Positions 35,885 to 47,193 of a DNA stretch of 64,000 nucleotides are shown here, one piece after another (position 1 is the first letter of the stretch; the number at the start of each line of letters is the position of its first letter). The notes beneath the pieces are model-generated. The model was not told the DNA's origin, searched no databases, and saw only the letters and a program-made list of their open reading frames with translations. Origin of the DNA: Flaccisagitta enflata (Eukaryota > Chaetognatha > Sagittoidea > Aphragmophora). The translations under genes were made by a program, and so were the position numbers. Location: NCBI GenBank assembly GCA_965153355.1, contig OZ231126.1, positions 3,100,001-3,164,000 on the forward strand, given 5' to 3'.

Positions 35885-36285
35885 CACACTTGAAACAACT
35901 ATGTTCAAGTACTGAACGAGCCACTCACTCTCTCTCCAACACTAATAGCAACATCTGCATTGACAGTGATTCAGTTTTCAAATTGGAAACTTTTACAACC
36001 TGTAAATTCCTCATACACTAAAATGAGCCTCATAGAAGGAAAACTGGGGCTTGCCTTATTTTTTGGGGGGCTTAGGCGTTTTTTTTGCGGGCTCCGCTAT
36101 TCTATCTTTGCAACTAGGTCATTGTAACCTAAGGTCTGACTCTATAAGTAACAACGGACCCTATAGGAATTCTTTGAAACAGTTTTCAGATGGTTATGGT
36201 AGCTCAATGAGGCGGGCTTGATGGGGCTGAAGCAATAAAATTTGGGGCTGGGCTTGGCGATAATTATATTACGATTCATACAGTG
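35098..36285. mobile_element. Inverted-repeat element inserted in the 73-bp array
   Basis: The ends GTATGAAATGATCGCCAAGC and (inverted) GTATGAATCGTAATATAATT ... ATCGCCAAGCCCAGCCCC are complementary over about 45 bp. GTCGCTCATT array units continue on both sides. The interior has AAGCCCCATTAAGCCC units and two (CA)n tracts. Confidence 0.6.
35592..35888. repeat. (CA)n microsatellites
   Basis: Tracts at 35600-35675 and 35785-35888 with a unique spacer. Confidence 0.97.
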
Positions 36286-36344
36286 TCATTCTTTTTCCCG
36301 TCGCTCATTTTTGCCCCCGTTGCTCATTTTGCTCATTTTGCTCT

Positions 36345-37420
36345 CGCAGTTTTGAAAGATTAAAAGAACGACCTTGGTTTAATATCAAACGGAAATTTTA
36401 TCATGCTCGCTCAAGGCAAAGCTTAATACATCTAATAGCCGTGGTGCCCATTACGTGTGTCAGAGGGCCGAAAACGGGCTAGACTGGCTTTCCCCTGCCG
36501 ATCATCTGTTTCCTTTGCAGAAATCCTGTCAAACAAGCCCTTGCGCGACTTTCAATTTGATCGGGAACCATCAAGGTTGAAGTTTGTATTGAATAAGGAT
36601 TTGCATCTGTTTTTCTGTTATGTATACTTTGTTCCTGCCATATATCTCTATGGAAACTCAACAGTCACTCTAACGATGGTTCCCGACTGATTTAATAGTC
36701 GTGAGACAGCTTATTTGTAAGCATTTTTGCGAAGGAAAAACATTTTTTCCAGGGGAAGTTCAATATTGGCTTTTTCTAGGCACCCTAGCTAACGCAGTAC
36801 CCATGACTGCCCATGGTTTATTCTGAGGCCTGCCAATGAAAACAAAATTTGGATGGACGAAAGTCAGTCGTGCCAAAAAAAGGATCACATCTGACAATTT
36901 TACACCTTATACAAAAAAAAAGCATTTATTTTATTGAATATGAATGGCTATCAACAATGATAAAGAATCTTCAAGTCCACAAAGATAAGAACGGGATGAG
37001 AACATTTGAGTCTGAAAATGGCCTTTAGAAATAAGAACGCTAAGCCTCACTTAAAAAAAACTTAGTTCTTGTTAACGATGTCACTGCAGAGTTGCAACTA
37101 ACTATTTCATCCATAACAAATAATGAACCGGTGACCGTTAATAGTATAGAAAGGCTAAACAAGGTACGAAGGGTAAGGCGAGCTAAGGTAAGATAATGTA
37201 GTATTGAAAGGCAGCAAAGGGTATTTGAGGTAAGGTAGGGTAAGGTAGTATTGAAAGGCTGCAAAAAGTATTTGAGGTAAGGTAAGGTAAGGTAAGGCGA
37301 GGTAGTATCGAAAGGCTGCGATAGGTATTTGAGGTTAGGTAAGGTAAAGTAAGGTCAGGTTATGTAGTATTGAAAGACTTCAAAGGGTATTTGAGATAAG
37401 GTAAGGTAAGGTGCGGCGAG
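36345..37420. repeat. Segmental duplication unit B' (pair with 33431-34440)
   Basis: About 93-95% identical by eye to unit B; also ends in the GGTAA region (37165-37410). Confidence 0.8.
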
Positions 37421-37610
37421 AAGGAAAAAAAGCATTGTCGCGCGATTAGACCAATCCTGTCATTAGCGGAAATCTAAAGAGGGCTCTCCAGCCCGTCCAG
37501 GGTTAAAAAAAAAAGGATCCTGTACAAGCAGAGAAAGATCTCTTAGCCAGGAAATAAAGAGGACAGGGTAAAGGGAGATCGAGAGAATTTGTAATTGATA
37601 TCTTCAGAAT
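37421..37610. other. Unassigned sequence
   Basis: No gene or repeat recognised. Confidence 0.35.
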
Positions 37611-37629
37611 GAGAAGATGTATCATGAAC

Positions 37630-37860
37630 TATTGTGGCGGTAGTACAGTGTTAATGCGGTGGCAATGAGGTGTAAGTATGGCGGTAATGTGGTAGTATGG
37701 TGATAATGTGGTGGAAGTGAGGTGTTAGCGTGGTGGCAAGGAGGTGTTAGTAAGGTGATAGTATGGTGGTAGTGTGGTTTTGGTTTTTATATGGTGGCCA
37801 TGAGGTGGTAGTGAGGTGAAAGTATGGTGGTAATGTGGTGTTAGTGTGGTAGTCGTGGCA
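37630..37860. repeat. (GTGGTAGTATGGTGATAAT)-like minisatellite
   Basis: Degenerate GGTGNTAGT units of 9-18 bp. Confidence 0.75.
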
Positions 37861-38144
37861 GCGGAGCAAAAACTGATTAACGGCTCGTTTTTAAGGCTGT
37901 TGGGTGATCAGATGCTGTTGGTGCTGTTGATGATATTGGTGCTGTTGGTCTTGGCTGTTACGGGGTTGGTCATCGAGAGCCATTAGCCATGAAGTCGTGA
38001 AGGCTTAATAAACCATGATGGTATTGAAGAGCGTTGCAGGTTGGTGAACTTTTCTGTTAAAATACTACGGTACACGAGACTGATAGAACAAAACTCAGAA
38101 CTATCAAGACAATTTCTTTGTCATAACCAAGACTTCCCGTTCCA

Positions 38145-38400
38145 TTGAAATACTTAAAAATCATTGGAGACTGCTTTTTGGGCAGTGGCCCAAAAGAGCC
38201 GATGTCCAGTAGGACACAAGGGGGAATTTCGAGACTTCCGTCCGTCCTTCCTTCCTTCCGTCCTTCCGTCCGTCCTTCCGTCCCCCCTCCCTTGGCCATC
38301 GGAGCCTCACGTCTGCAGTCTCCAGCCTGATTTTTGCCTTGTGAGCCCTCAAATTAGCTCTTTCAGACCTCAATTTAGCCCTCGAGAGTTCAAATCAGCT
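38145..38400. mobile_element. F3-like left arm and (CCGT/CCTT)n interior
   Basis: GGGCAGTGGCCCAAAAGAGC, GATGTCCAGTAGGACACAAG, then TCCGTCCTTCC units, then CCTCAAATTAGCTC-type units. Matches the divergent F3 subtype at 5172-5990. Confidence 0.5.
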
Positions 38401-38404
38401 CTCC

Positions 38405-38900
38405 AGACCTCATATCTACCCAACCACAAAACATGTCTTGGAGCATAAAGGTGCAAAACAATTCTCAAACCCTCTCGTGACCTTCTTTTTGGACAGCCAA
38501 ACATCTTTCTTGAAAGGCAGAGACGCAAATCAATTCTTAAGCCCGCTGATGCCCTTCTCATTTGACCACAACCTGTCTTGAAGTGCAGAGATTCAAAGAT
38601 ATTCTCAAGGCCTCTCAAGCCCTTTTCTCATGACTGCTTCCAATGTCTTGTACAGCAAAGAGGCGCACAGCAATAATCAAGCCCACTTATGCCTTTCTCA
38701 ATTAACCAAGTCCAATTTCTTGGGGCACACAGACGCAAAGGCCCGACCCCCCCCCTCCATCTCAAATCACCACGTATCATGTCTTAGCGCATCATGTCTT
38801 AGCGCATCATGTCTTAGCGCACCATGTCTTAGCGCACACATATACAAAGCAATTCTTGAACCCCCTGACGCTCTAATATCCACTTTGCGCGCCTTTTAAT
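38405..38900. repeat. Degenerate 70-78-bp tandem repeat with a 15-bp sub-repeat
   Basis: CTTG..GC..AGAGGCGCA..CAATTCTCAAGCCC..CTCATG-type units, about five copies; ATCATGTCTTAGCGC occurs four times at 38775-38835. Confidence 0.65.
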
Positions 38901-38938
38901 GCGATAAGATGTCAAGTAAGTAGAGACCATATGAATGA

Positions 38939-38939
<1 letters not shown>

Positions 38940-38973
<34 letters not shown>

Positions 38974-39032
38974 CTTTACCTCGAGCTTGGAAAATGCGCA
39001 GTTTTATCCAGTGAGACTGAGAGAGAGAGAAC
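38940..39032. repeat. Short (GA)n tracts
   Basis: GA runs at 38942-38970 and 39016-39030. Confidence 0.9.
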
Positions 39033-39217
39033 TTTCATAATAAATCTTTTTTCATTCTTGTTCAGTGAAGTTATGAAAGATCCGCTTATTTTTTGCGTTC
39101 ATAGATGTAATTCCAAAGTAGATCATTCTCTGATTGGGATTAGTATAGTGACGTTATTGTAATGATATTGAGGTATTGAGTAACGAAGGTGACAGAATGT
39201 TGAAAGAAACGGTGGTA

Positions 39218-39541
39218 ACAGGGTGTGCAAAAAAATTTGCATGGGTACTCTAGCTCATATAACATAAAAATCCTACTTTCAGATGTCCTACTATAATAAA
39301 ATTTGAATTGAAGTATCCCTGCAGTAACTATATACTATGATAAAATGTTCGTAAAACTGAGCCAAGTAGAAGCATGTTTTTTAGGTGCGACAAAGCACCT
39401 CTATAACTGGCTGTGTCTGTCGGTTGGTTGGTCGGGTAACGCATTTCTGCGACGATCCACACGTAGCACCGTATTGGCCTAATTGGCCTTGTTACATTCT
39501 GTATGCTTTAGCATCATTGCAAAAAATTTTGCACACCCTGT
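39218..39541. mobile_element. TA-flanked MITE (ACAGGGTGTGCAAAA ends) with nested F2
   Basis: ACAGGGTGTGCAAAAAAATT and the complementary AAAAAATTTTGCACACCCTGT, flanked by TA (39216-39217, 39542-39543). An F2 element (39376-39492) sits inside near the right end. Confidence 0.8.
39376..39492 (+). mobile_element. F2 hairpin-ended short element, intact hairpin
   Basis: TTTTTTAGGTGCGACAAAGCACCT forms a perfect AGGTGC/GCACCT stem; then CTATAACTGG, GGTTGGTTGGTCGGG, and the end TATTGGCCTAATTGGCCTTG. Confidence 0.75.
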
Positions 39542-39841
39542 TAGTGCAATGAGTGTGTATATTCAAATTGGAAGACAGGGCTGAGTTCTTTAGAGAGGAA
39601 ATAGAAATTGCATATTTTTGATCATTTTGCAAATGTGAGCAGTTTGGAGGACTATTGGCAATATGGAGTAGAGTACATGTAGGTAAATAAACCATTACAC
39701 AGACATGATGGTTAGCAAAACGCGCTCATATAGCTGTCAGGGCACATTCTTACCCAAATAGAGAATTGGGAAAAAAGGATATATCAACTATGTCTTGATC
39801 CGATCCACATGTAGTGACAAAAAATGACGCTTAGGGGAAGA

Positions 39842-39842
<1 letters not shown>

Positions 39843-39902
<60 letters not shown>
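39843..39902. repeat. (GA)n microsatellite
   Basis: About 29 GA units. Confidence 0.95.
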
Positions 39903-39908
<6 letters not shown>

Positions 39909-40139
39909 TGATCAGCCATGAAAAGAGTCGCATTGCTGCCACGGCTTGGGTCGAGAGAGGGAGAGAGAGAAAAAAGGCTAAGAGATAGAGAGAGAGACGT
40001 GTAAATTAAAGGCGGAAGAGACAGAGAGAGCAACGAAGCTTTTTGGAGGCAGAATTGTAGCGTGGTTGCATTGCATTGCTTCTTCCTACACACACAGAAA
40101 AACCCTAACCCTAAGCAAGAAAAAGCAGTTAGATAAGGA

Positions 40140-40435
40140 AGCGGGAAGTGATGAGGAGGAGGGGGAGGAGGAGGGGGAGATAAAGAGGAAGAGGGGGAGG
40201 AGGAGGACGCGAAAGAAGGAAAAGCAAAAAGAGGGGGAAGGGCGGGATACGGAGGAGGGGGAGGAGGAGGAAGAGGAGAAGGAAAGGTGCGAGAGTATAG
40301 AGCCAGAAAGAAGAAGGGAAGAAAAAGAAGAGGGAAAAGAAAAAAGAGAAGGAAAAGAAGGAAAAGAAGAAAAGGACTGAATCGAAGAAGAAGAAGAAGA
40401 AGAAGAAGAAGAAGAAGAAGAAGAAGAAGAAGAAT
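40140..40435. repeat. Purine-rich (GGA/GAA)n region
   Basis: GAGGAGGGGGAGGAGG units, then pure GAA at 40384-40432. An Arg/Lys/Glu-rich frame (40066-40380) is open but looks compositional. CCCTAACCCTAAG (40103) is too short to call telomeric. Confidence 0.85.
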
Positions 40436-40497
40436 TGAAGAAGATTATCTGCCGCGGCTTGGTACGGATATGCTGCCATTTTGAAATTCGCACGCGA

Positions 40498-40557
<60 letters not shown>
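40498..40557. repeat. (GA)n microsatellite
   Basis: About 29 GA units. Confidence 0.95.
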
Positions 40558-40559
<2 letters not shown>

Positions 40560-40560
<1 letters not shown>

Positions 40561-41058
40561 TAAAAGGTGTAGGAGCGTGTGTATATATAACGTAGTAAAA
40601 AATACCAGAGGATAACGTTTTAAAGAATGAAATGGACATGGAAAGAGAGGAAAGTACTGAAGATCGGAGAGAGTAAAAAAGAGGTCGAAAAAAAAAAATC
40701 TTCGCTTAACCGCGCAAATTCTCTTTTAGCAATTTAATGTCTTACTTATAATCTTGAAAATTCCACCTTAAATCATCGTGGATTTAAGCCAGTTCAGTAG
40801 AAAATGTAAATGATTAAGTAACGTCCCCTGAAATATACTTTTAAGTATCGGGGAAAATACATGCAGTTGAGTAATACTTTTTTTTAAAAAATGTGTACAC
40901 GGACAAAAAAAAAGGAGGGAAGAAGAAATTGTTTAAAAAAAGAAAGAGAGGATGGTCGCTTTACGCATACAGAAGGTAGAAAGAGAGAGACAGAGATAAG
41001 GAGAGTAAAATGAAGAGTGAGAGAGAGAGAGAGAGAGAGAGAGCAAAAAAATTCTTCT
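40560..41058. other. Unassigned sequence upstream of the GC-rich island
   Basis: AT-rich, with a GA run at 41016-41042. No gene recognised. Confidence 0.35.
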
Positions 41059-41059
41059 T

Positions 41060-41240
41060 TGGCGAATGTGGGTTTCGGCGTGTCGGACTTGCAGCGGCGG
41101 AACAGCAGCCGCGGCAGGAATCCTTCTCCGTTGTGACGACATTTTGCTCTGGATCTCTGATTGGCCGAATCCATTGGCCCGCGATCTCTGATTGGGGCGG
41201 GTGGCCGAAGGCGGCAAGCAGCAGCCAATGAAAATGCGTG
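41060..41240. promoter_or_regulatory. GC-rich CCAAT/GC-box cluster, promoter-like
   Basis: This short stretch is much richer in CpG than its surroundings and contains ATTGGCC (twice), ATTGGGGCGGG (a CCAAT box fused to an Sp1-type GC box) and CCAATGAAAA. Such spacing is typical of TATA-less, often bidirectional promoters. No convincing coding exon is visible within about 1 kb on either side. Confidence 0.35.
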
Positions 41241-41724
41241 TCCTTAACCCTATTCGGCCAGCAGTTCATTTAAACCCTGTAACCCTATTTGGGGTCGGGA
41301 AGGGAAGGGGAATAGCATTTCTTGGCGCCAAAAAAAGAACTGCCCATCCGGATTTTTCAATTTTTTTTTTACAATAAAGCAAATGATAGATGAGAGGATA
41401 AGCAATCTCCATCATGCAATCTCCATTATGCAAATAACATTTATCCTCATTATCAAATTATCGGCGATTGAAACGAAGATTGTACTGTTTTCTCTCCCTT
41501 TTGGGAATTTAAGGTTCAATTTGAAAAATCAATTCTCAAATGATCAGAATGGGGATGAGATTGTACCCCCTCAAAATAAATTATATTGAAGATGTAAAAT
41601 GTGACAAACTAATTGGAAAAAAAACTTCAGTGGTATCAAAAACAATGTTTTGTGAATTTTGTTTGGTTTGATTAAAAATGGAATAAAGATGAAATAGTTA
41701 TCCTGGATGATTTGAGTATGGCCA

Positions 41725-42290
41725 TAGATATGGTTACTTTTGTCACATGTGGCAAATCGCCCAATTTCCCACTCATATTGAAATTTCTCCTCCCTCTCCT
41801 CCTGCGTTCCCCCCCCCCCCCCCCCCGGCCGTGAGAACCAAATCTCAGCCTCAAGGACCATATCCCAGTCTTGAAGCCCTAACCCAGCCTCAAGACTCAC
41901 ATTATCAAGGCCCAAATCCCATGCCCAAAGCCAAAATCCCAGCCTTTAGGCCCAAGTCCCAATACCTAGCCTCAAGGCTCAAATCTAAGCCTCAAAGCCT
42001 AATTTCCAGCTTCTAGCACAAAATCCAGCCCAAAGACCCAAATCCTAGCCCCAAGGCCCAAACCTCAGCCTCAAAACCTAAATCCCTGCCTCAAGTACAA
42101 AATCCAGCCCCAAGGCCCAAATCCCAGCACCATGGCCCAACCGCTAGGAGGAGAAGAGATTTCCCCATGTATGATTACATGGGTCATTGGCCCCATTGGG
42201 GTCACTACCATGCTCTTTCCCTCAACTTCAATTACAACCCACTTTAACAGGGCACAGGTACCATTGACCATCTAATGCTTTTGCAACTAT
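41725..42290. mobile_element. F3 foldback element
   Basis: Left arm is decayed; the interior has about 15 units like CCAAATCCCAGCCTCAAGGC plus a poly-C run (41811-41826). Right arm CATGTATGATTACATGGGTC ... GGTACCATTGACCATCTAAT then GCTTTTGCAAC. Confidence 0.6.
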
Positions 42291-42416
42291 TTGACTTGTG
42301 CTCATGGATGGACCAACAGACCAATGGATGGATTAGATCATTTTATTTATGTACTATGTAAATTTGAAATAAAATAAAGGTCAATAGAGCATTTGGACAG
42401 AAGCAGGTTACATAAC

Positions 42417-42602
42417 AAACAAGGCTGGATACACGGCTACCCTAGTCGCCTGTGGGCGGGCAGGAGCAGTGCTGGAGAAGGTGCCGTATGCTCAAAAAGC
42501 TCAAAAACGCCGAAAAAGTAAAAAGGGGACCAACCGACCAACCAAACGACCGACCGATGTACCGACCTAGCGTGGTATAGTCGCGTAGCATGCGACTAAA
42601 AA
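42417..42602 (-). mobile_element. F1 hairpin-ended short element
   Basis: AACAAGGCTGGATACACGGC, GGGCGGGCAGGAGCAG, GACCAACCGACCAACC, then hairpin GTCGCGTAGCATGCGAC and TAAAAA. Confidence 0.8.
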
Positions 42603-42611
42603 GAAGTAAAA

Positions 42612-42700
42612 GTGGGACAGACCGCCCAAACGACTGACTAATGTATGGACAGAGGGATGGACAAAGCAGGGGGTTGTGTTGCGTAGCAAGTGACTAAAAA
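42612..42700 (-). mobile_element. F1 fragment (hairpin end)
   Basis: GGACAGACCGCCCAAACGAC, GGACAAAGCAGGGG, then GTTGCGTAGCAAGTGACTAA. Directly follows another F1 copy. Confidence 0.6.
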
Positions 42701-42735
42701 CATGGAAGCCCCTTGTTTCTGTTCAATGTCTTTTT

Positions 42736-42953
42736 TTTTTAGTCGCGTGCACGTGACTCTACACCCCGCTTTGTCCGTCCGTCCTTTGGTAGGTTGGTTG
42801 GTCGGTCACACTTTTATTTTTTCTATCAGTTTTATTTCTCTAGGTCATTTTGGGTCATTTTAGAGTTTACTAAGTCATTCTAAGTCATTTTAAGTTTTTC
42901 TAAGTCATTCTAAATGTAAGTCTCGCACGCGAATTATAGGTGTTGGCCTTGTT
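42736..42953 (+). mobile_element. F1 hairpin-ended short element
   Basis: TTTTTAGTCGCGTGCACGTGAC, CCCGCTTTGTCCGTCCGTCC, GGTTGGTTGGTCGGTCAC, a GGTCATTTTAAGT repeat, and the end GGTGTTGGCCTTGTT. Confidence 0.65.
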
Positions 42954-43441
42954 TAAATTGATTTTGAAATTCTATAAGAATGATACTTTCCTTTTGAGTT
43001 TTTTTCATCATTCTGGTTTCCCGATGATTGCAAGATACCCAGATTCTCCCCTTCCCTTCTCCCGTAATCCTTCCTTTCCACTCACTACTCAGGCTCAGTT
43101 CTAGACTTTTCAGTTAAAAGAAATTGTTCAAAGGTTTTTAGAGTCATTACATCACATTTCCCACTATTACATATACTATGGCTCATGTTCACGATCTATA
43201 TTGTTATGGATTTTGCTACCACTTTGGTCGACGAAAGTTGTATCCAACATAAGCAGGTTTTCCAAAACAATTTTCATGTTCCATTTGCCCAATTGAAATC
43301 CAATCTACTTACAAAATCAATTTGGACGCAATTAGGACACCGCATCATCTAAGCACCTCATCATCAATGCTGTAGTTGTTGTTGTAGCTAAAGTTGTACA
43401 CAAATGCAAGTAAAAAAAAGAGCGAAAGAGCAAGAGAAAGA

Positions 43442-43637
43442 TCAAGGCCGGATACACGGCCACCAGTTGCGGACAGGTGGGCAGGGGTGGAAATGCGCGT
43501 TTTCCCACTTTTCAACTCGAGCGTGACAACTCGAGCGTGACGGACCAACGAACGGACGGACGGACGGACAGACGGAAGGACGAACGGACGGACGGACGGA
43601 CAAAGCCTCTTATAGAGTTGTGTGTCCGCAACTAAAA
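43442..43637 (-). mobile_element. F1 hairpin-ended short element
   Basis: CAAGGCCGGATACACGGCCA, TTGCGGACAGGTGGGCAGGG, GGACGGACGGACGGACAG, CCTCTTATAGA, hairpin GTTGTGTGTCCGCAAC, TAAAAA. Confidence 0.8.
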
Positions 43638-43639
43638 AT

Positions 43640-44095
43640 GCAAGAAAATAGGCAAAACAGTTACATTTGCTTATAACAGATAAAATCTGTTGGTCTTTTC
43701 ACTTCCATTTTTGCAGGGTACTAATAAAGTATGAGTTAAAAATGTTTAAGTTTATGTTTAAGTTAAAAAAATACAAGTATAAGCATAAATGGAAGTCTGA
43801 AAATGTAACTAAACATTATTTGTTAGTTTCTTATGATCTTATTTGAAAGTAAGATTTGACATTGCTTGCAGAATTTTTCTTTCAAAAACCTGCTGCTTGT
43901 GAGAAGGATCACTTAGTGAGTTAAGAATTTCTCAATGACACTTTTTAATCAGTTCTCAATCATAAAGAGAAAATTTCATCAACATTAGGGTTAGCATAAA
44001 ATCACATTCCGCAATCAATCAAAATTTTACCATCAACTCTGAAGCTAAGATTCCAATTATTCAATTATTCAAAAGCATTACATTCATGATCATTT
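43640..44095. other. AT-rich unassigned sequence
   Basis: AAAATGTTTAAGTTTATGTT-like short repeats at 43740-43790; no gene seen. Confidence 0.35.
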
Positions 44096-44096
44096 T

Positions 44097-44230
44097 CAGT
44101 TTCAGACGCGCAACTCTATAAGAGACCTTGTCCATCTGTCTGTCAGTCCATCAGTCTGCTGGTTCATCTGTGGTGATAGGGTTGAAAAGTGCGAAAACTC
44201 AAATATTTGCCACTGCCGTTTTGATTGTCT
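44097..44230 (+). mobile_element. F1 fragment (hairpin end)
   Basis: TTTCAGACGCGCAACTCTATA, AGAGACCTTGTCCATCTGTC, GCGAAAACTCAAATATTTGC. The other end is lost. Confidence 0.45.
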
Positions 44231-44425
44231 GTGTGTGTAAGTGTGTTGTATGGGTGAGGATGTGGATGGAGGTTGTATGCCCCTAGGTTTGAGTGCTACT
44301 ACAGGGCCCTAGGCTTGTGTGCTACTGCGGGGCCCCCTTAAGCCCCTTCTCCTACCACCCTCACTTCTGACCTCCATTCCACTGCACCATTCCAATATTC
44401 CTATATTTTCTGGTAAAAGAATCAT

Positions 44426-44478
44426 TTTCGATATCCACTTTGGGATCTGATGATGATTCCCAAAGTGGATATAGAAAA
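44426..44478. repeat. 21-bp-arm hairpin
   Basis: TTTTCGATATCCACTTTGGGA and its complement TCCCAAAGTGGATATAGAAAA (one mismatch) are separated by TCTGATGATGA. Confidence 0.8.
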
Positions 44479-44944
44479 TTTTGGCAAAATTGTTGTATTT
44501 TGCGAACTTGCACTGTAACCTCCATAATGCGAATAAACACTGTTTTGAGGAGTGATCCATTTTACAACTCTTGATGTAGTTCATAAATAGAAAATTCATT
44601 CTGGGTGCAACGTATTAGCCTTTGAGTGCAAAAAGACCTTGAAAGTGCAGCTAAATGACTTCTATGAAAATGGTGCCAAAAACACCCCTTTTACTCTCAT
44701 ATTAGACTTGAAAAATTACGGGTATTGTGTTGATTCACTAAAAAAAAAACAACTATGGATTGAAACCTAATAATTTTTAAAGGATAGAAAAAGATGCAGA
44801 AAATGTTTTACAAAGATTTCCTGGTTTGTGTTGCAAATGCCTAATACCAAGTCTTGGAACGGTGACTGGAGCAGGTTTAAATTTAAAAGTGAAAAGGCTG
44901 AAGCTTATTTGGACAAAACAATCATTGAATGGTTACAATTTTGT

Positions 44945-45130
44945 TGTTGATGTGTGGGTAGGGGCATACAACCCCCTCCCATAAACACACACACATACAC
45001 AAGCATTCACTATCATAATGGGACCTCAAATGATTTCTTACACATTTTTCCAATCAAGCATCTTGTAGGGACAGACCGATGGATGGACCATCAGATGGAC
45101 AAAATCTCTTATGGATTCACAAAAATACAT
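44945..45130 (-). mobile_element. F1-like element, decayed
   Basis: GTTGATGTGTGGGTAGGGGC, GGACAGACCGATGGATGGAC, AAAATCTCTTATGGATTCAC. Both ends are eroded. Confidence 0.4.
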
Positions 45131-45602
45131 CTTTGAAAAATGCTATAAACAATATAATCAGATGCTATTGATTCAGTGGAGGGGCTCGCCATTTCACTAA
45201 ACATCTCTGACCACATCACACCTTACCGGAACCCTAAAACAGGATCCAACCGCAAAACTAAACCTAGCCCAAATCTTAAAACCACACAGACCCCTCATAC
45301 CACCCCTAACCCTAAATCCATATTGGCATGTTTTGTTCAAATTTTGGGGATCTAAAGTAACAAGCCCAAGACAGGGCAAAATTTGTGTTTGTTTGGCAGG
45401 GGTAGTCTTGGAGGAATACAAAACTACAGTGCAACAGTATTTTACACTCACATGCCTTACAATGATATAAAGCACTATGAAAAGACAAAATACAACAGTA
45501 ATTCAAAAATATTATGGCTGGAAGAACTGACCAATGGACCAACAAATCGTTGGACCGACCGGCACACCAAGGTGTATAGTCCCATGTTTGTGGTTTAAAA
45601 AA

Positions 45603-45864
45603 AACAAGGCTGGATACACAGCTACCCCAATTGCGTGCGGGTGGGCAGGGGCTGTATTTGAGGTCACTTGATTACTTGGGCAGGAGCAGTGAGGCCAAAG
45701 ACCGCAAAAAAAAACAAAAAAAGTAAAGTGTGATGGATGGATGGATGGACTGACGGACTGACAGACAGATGGACGGACGGACCAACAGAGGGACCAACAG
45801 AAGGACCAACGGATGGACGGACCGACAAAGCAGGGTGCAGAGTTGCGTAGCACACGACTAAAAA
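45603..45864 (-). mobile_element. F1 hairpin-ended short element
   Basis: AACAAGGCTGGATACACAGC, GCGGGTGGGCAGGGGC, GGACGGACGGACC, GGTGCAGA, then hairpin GTTGCGTAGCACACGAC, TAAAAA. Confidence 0.78.
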
Positions 45865-46505
45865 CAAATGACCAAAATACAAAGGAGACAGAATTCAATT
45901 TTTACCATCAGCTCATTTTTTAATAAAAGAAAGATAGGCAGGAATCTGTGTTGCTTTTTTTTTTCTGTGAGTCCTCATTAGACAGATTTTTTTCCACCTC
46001 CTTCCACATCCCACGAATCGATGTTCAAATGTTGGCAAATTGAGAGAGGAATGTACCCGTTTGCATATGATGCTATAGAAAGAGACTGGTGCTGCCTCTA
46101 GTGTTGATATCCGAAATCTCTGAGAGCATGTACCAGGGGACAAAGGAAATCTTCAACGGATAAAGTTCATAGTTGTGAACTTATGAACGGTTCTTTTTGG
46201 GGAAAAAGACTTTTACAAACTTTTTTTATTTTTGTATTTTTTTTTTTTTGTTTTTTCGTTTTTTTCGTGTTTTTTTTTTCTTCTTTTTATTAACATTTTC
46301 TTTAAATTTGTATTCCGAATTCTAAAATGGATAAAAGATGACTATCATTCGGAAGCTGAAGCGATATATGGGGAGTGTTAGGAAGATTTGAAGACAGAGA
46401 TGAGATGAGGTGAAATTTTGTGACCAGAGAGAAAAAGGGAGAGATAAAAAAAAAGAAGAAGAAGCGAAAAAAAAGATAAAAGCGAAGAAGTGAACCAATA
46501 CAACG

Positions 46506-46507
<2 letters not shown>

Positions 46508-46561
<54 letters not shown>

Positions 46562-46705
46562 TCTCTCTCTCTCTCTCTCTCCCTCTCTCATCCTCTGCGA
46601 GAGAGAGAGGAAGAGAGAGAAGGAGAGAGAGAGAGAGAAGCCAGCATCAAGGAAGGCGGCATCCCTCATTTACGCAGAGTGCAACAAAAGAAGGAAAATG
46701 TACAT

Positions 46706-46776
<71 letters not shown>

Positions 46777-46800
46777 GAGAGAGAGTGATCAGGGTGAGGG
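46508..46800. repeat. (CT)n then (GA)n: inverted microsatellite pair
   Basis: CT tracts (46508-46590) switch to GA tracts (46600-46790), so the region could fold on itself. Confidence 0.95.
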
Positions 46801-46944
46801 TTCAAGCGTTGACCACAGCCTTTAGAGGTAGACCACACTAAAAGGTAGATAGATGTATAGACCGATAAAAAGATAGACAAACAAAAAGACAGACAGATAT
46901 ATAGAATTACGGTTAGACATTTAGGAGAAAATGATTGGAAAAGA

Positions 46945-46968
46945 AAAAAAAGAAAAAAAAGAAAGAAA

Positions 46969-47035
<67 letters not shown>

Positions 47036-47038
47036 GGA

Positions 47039-47094
<56 letters not shown>

Positions 47095-47122
47095 GAAAGA
47101 AAGAAAGAAAGAGAAAGACGGA

Positions 47123-47193
<71 letters not shown>

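Noticed and set aside
40103-40116. CCCTAACCCTAAG, telomere-like
   Set aside because: Two units only; expected by chance in a 64-kb window.
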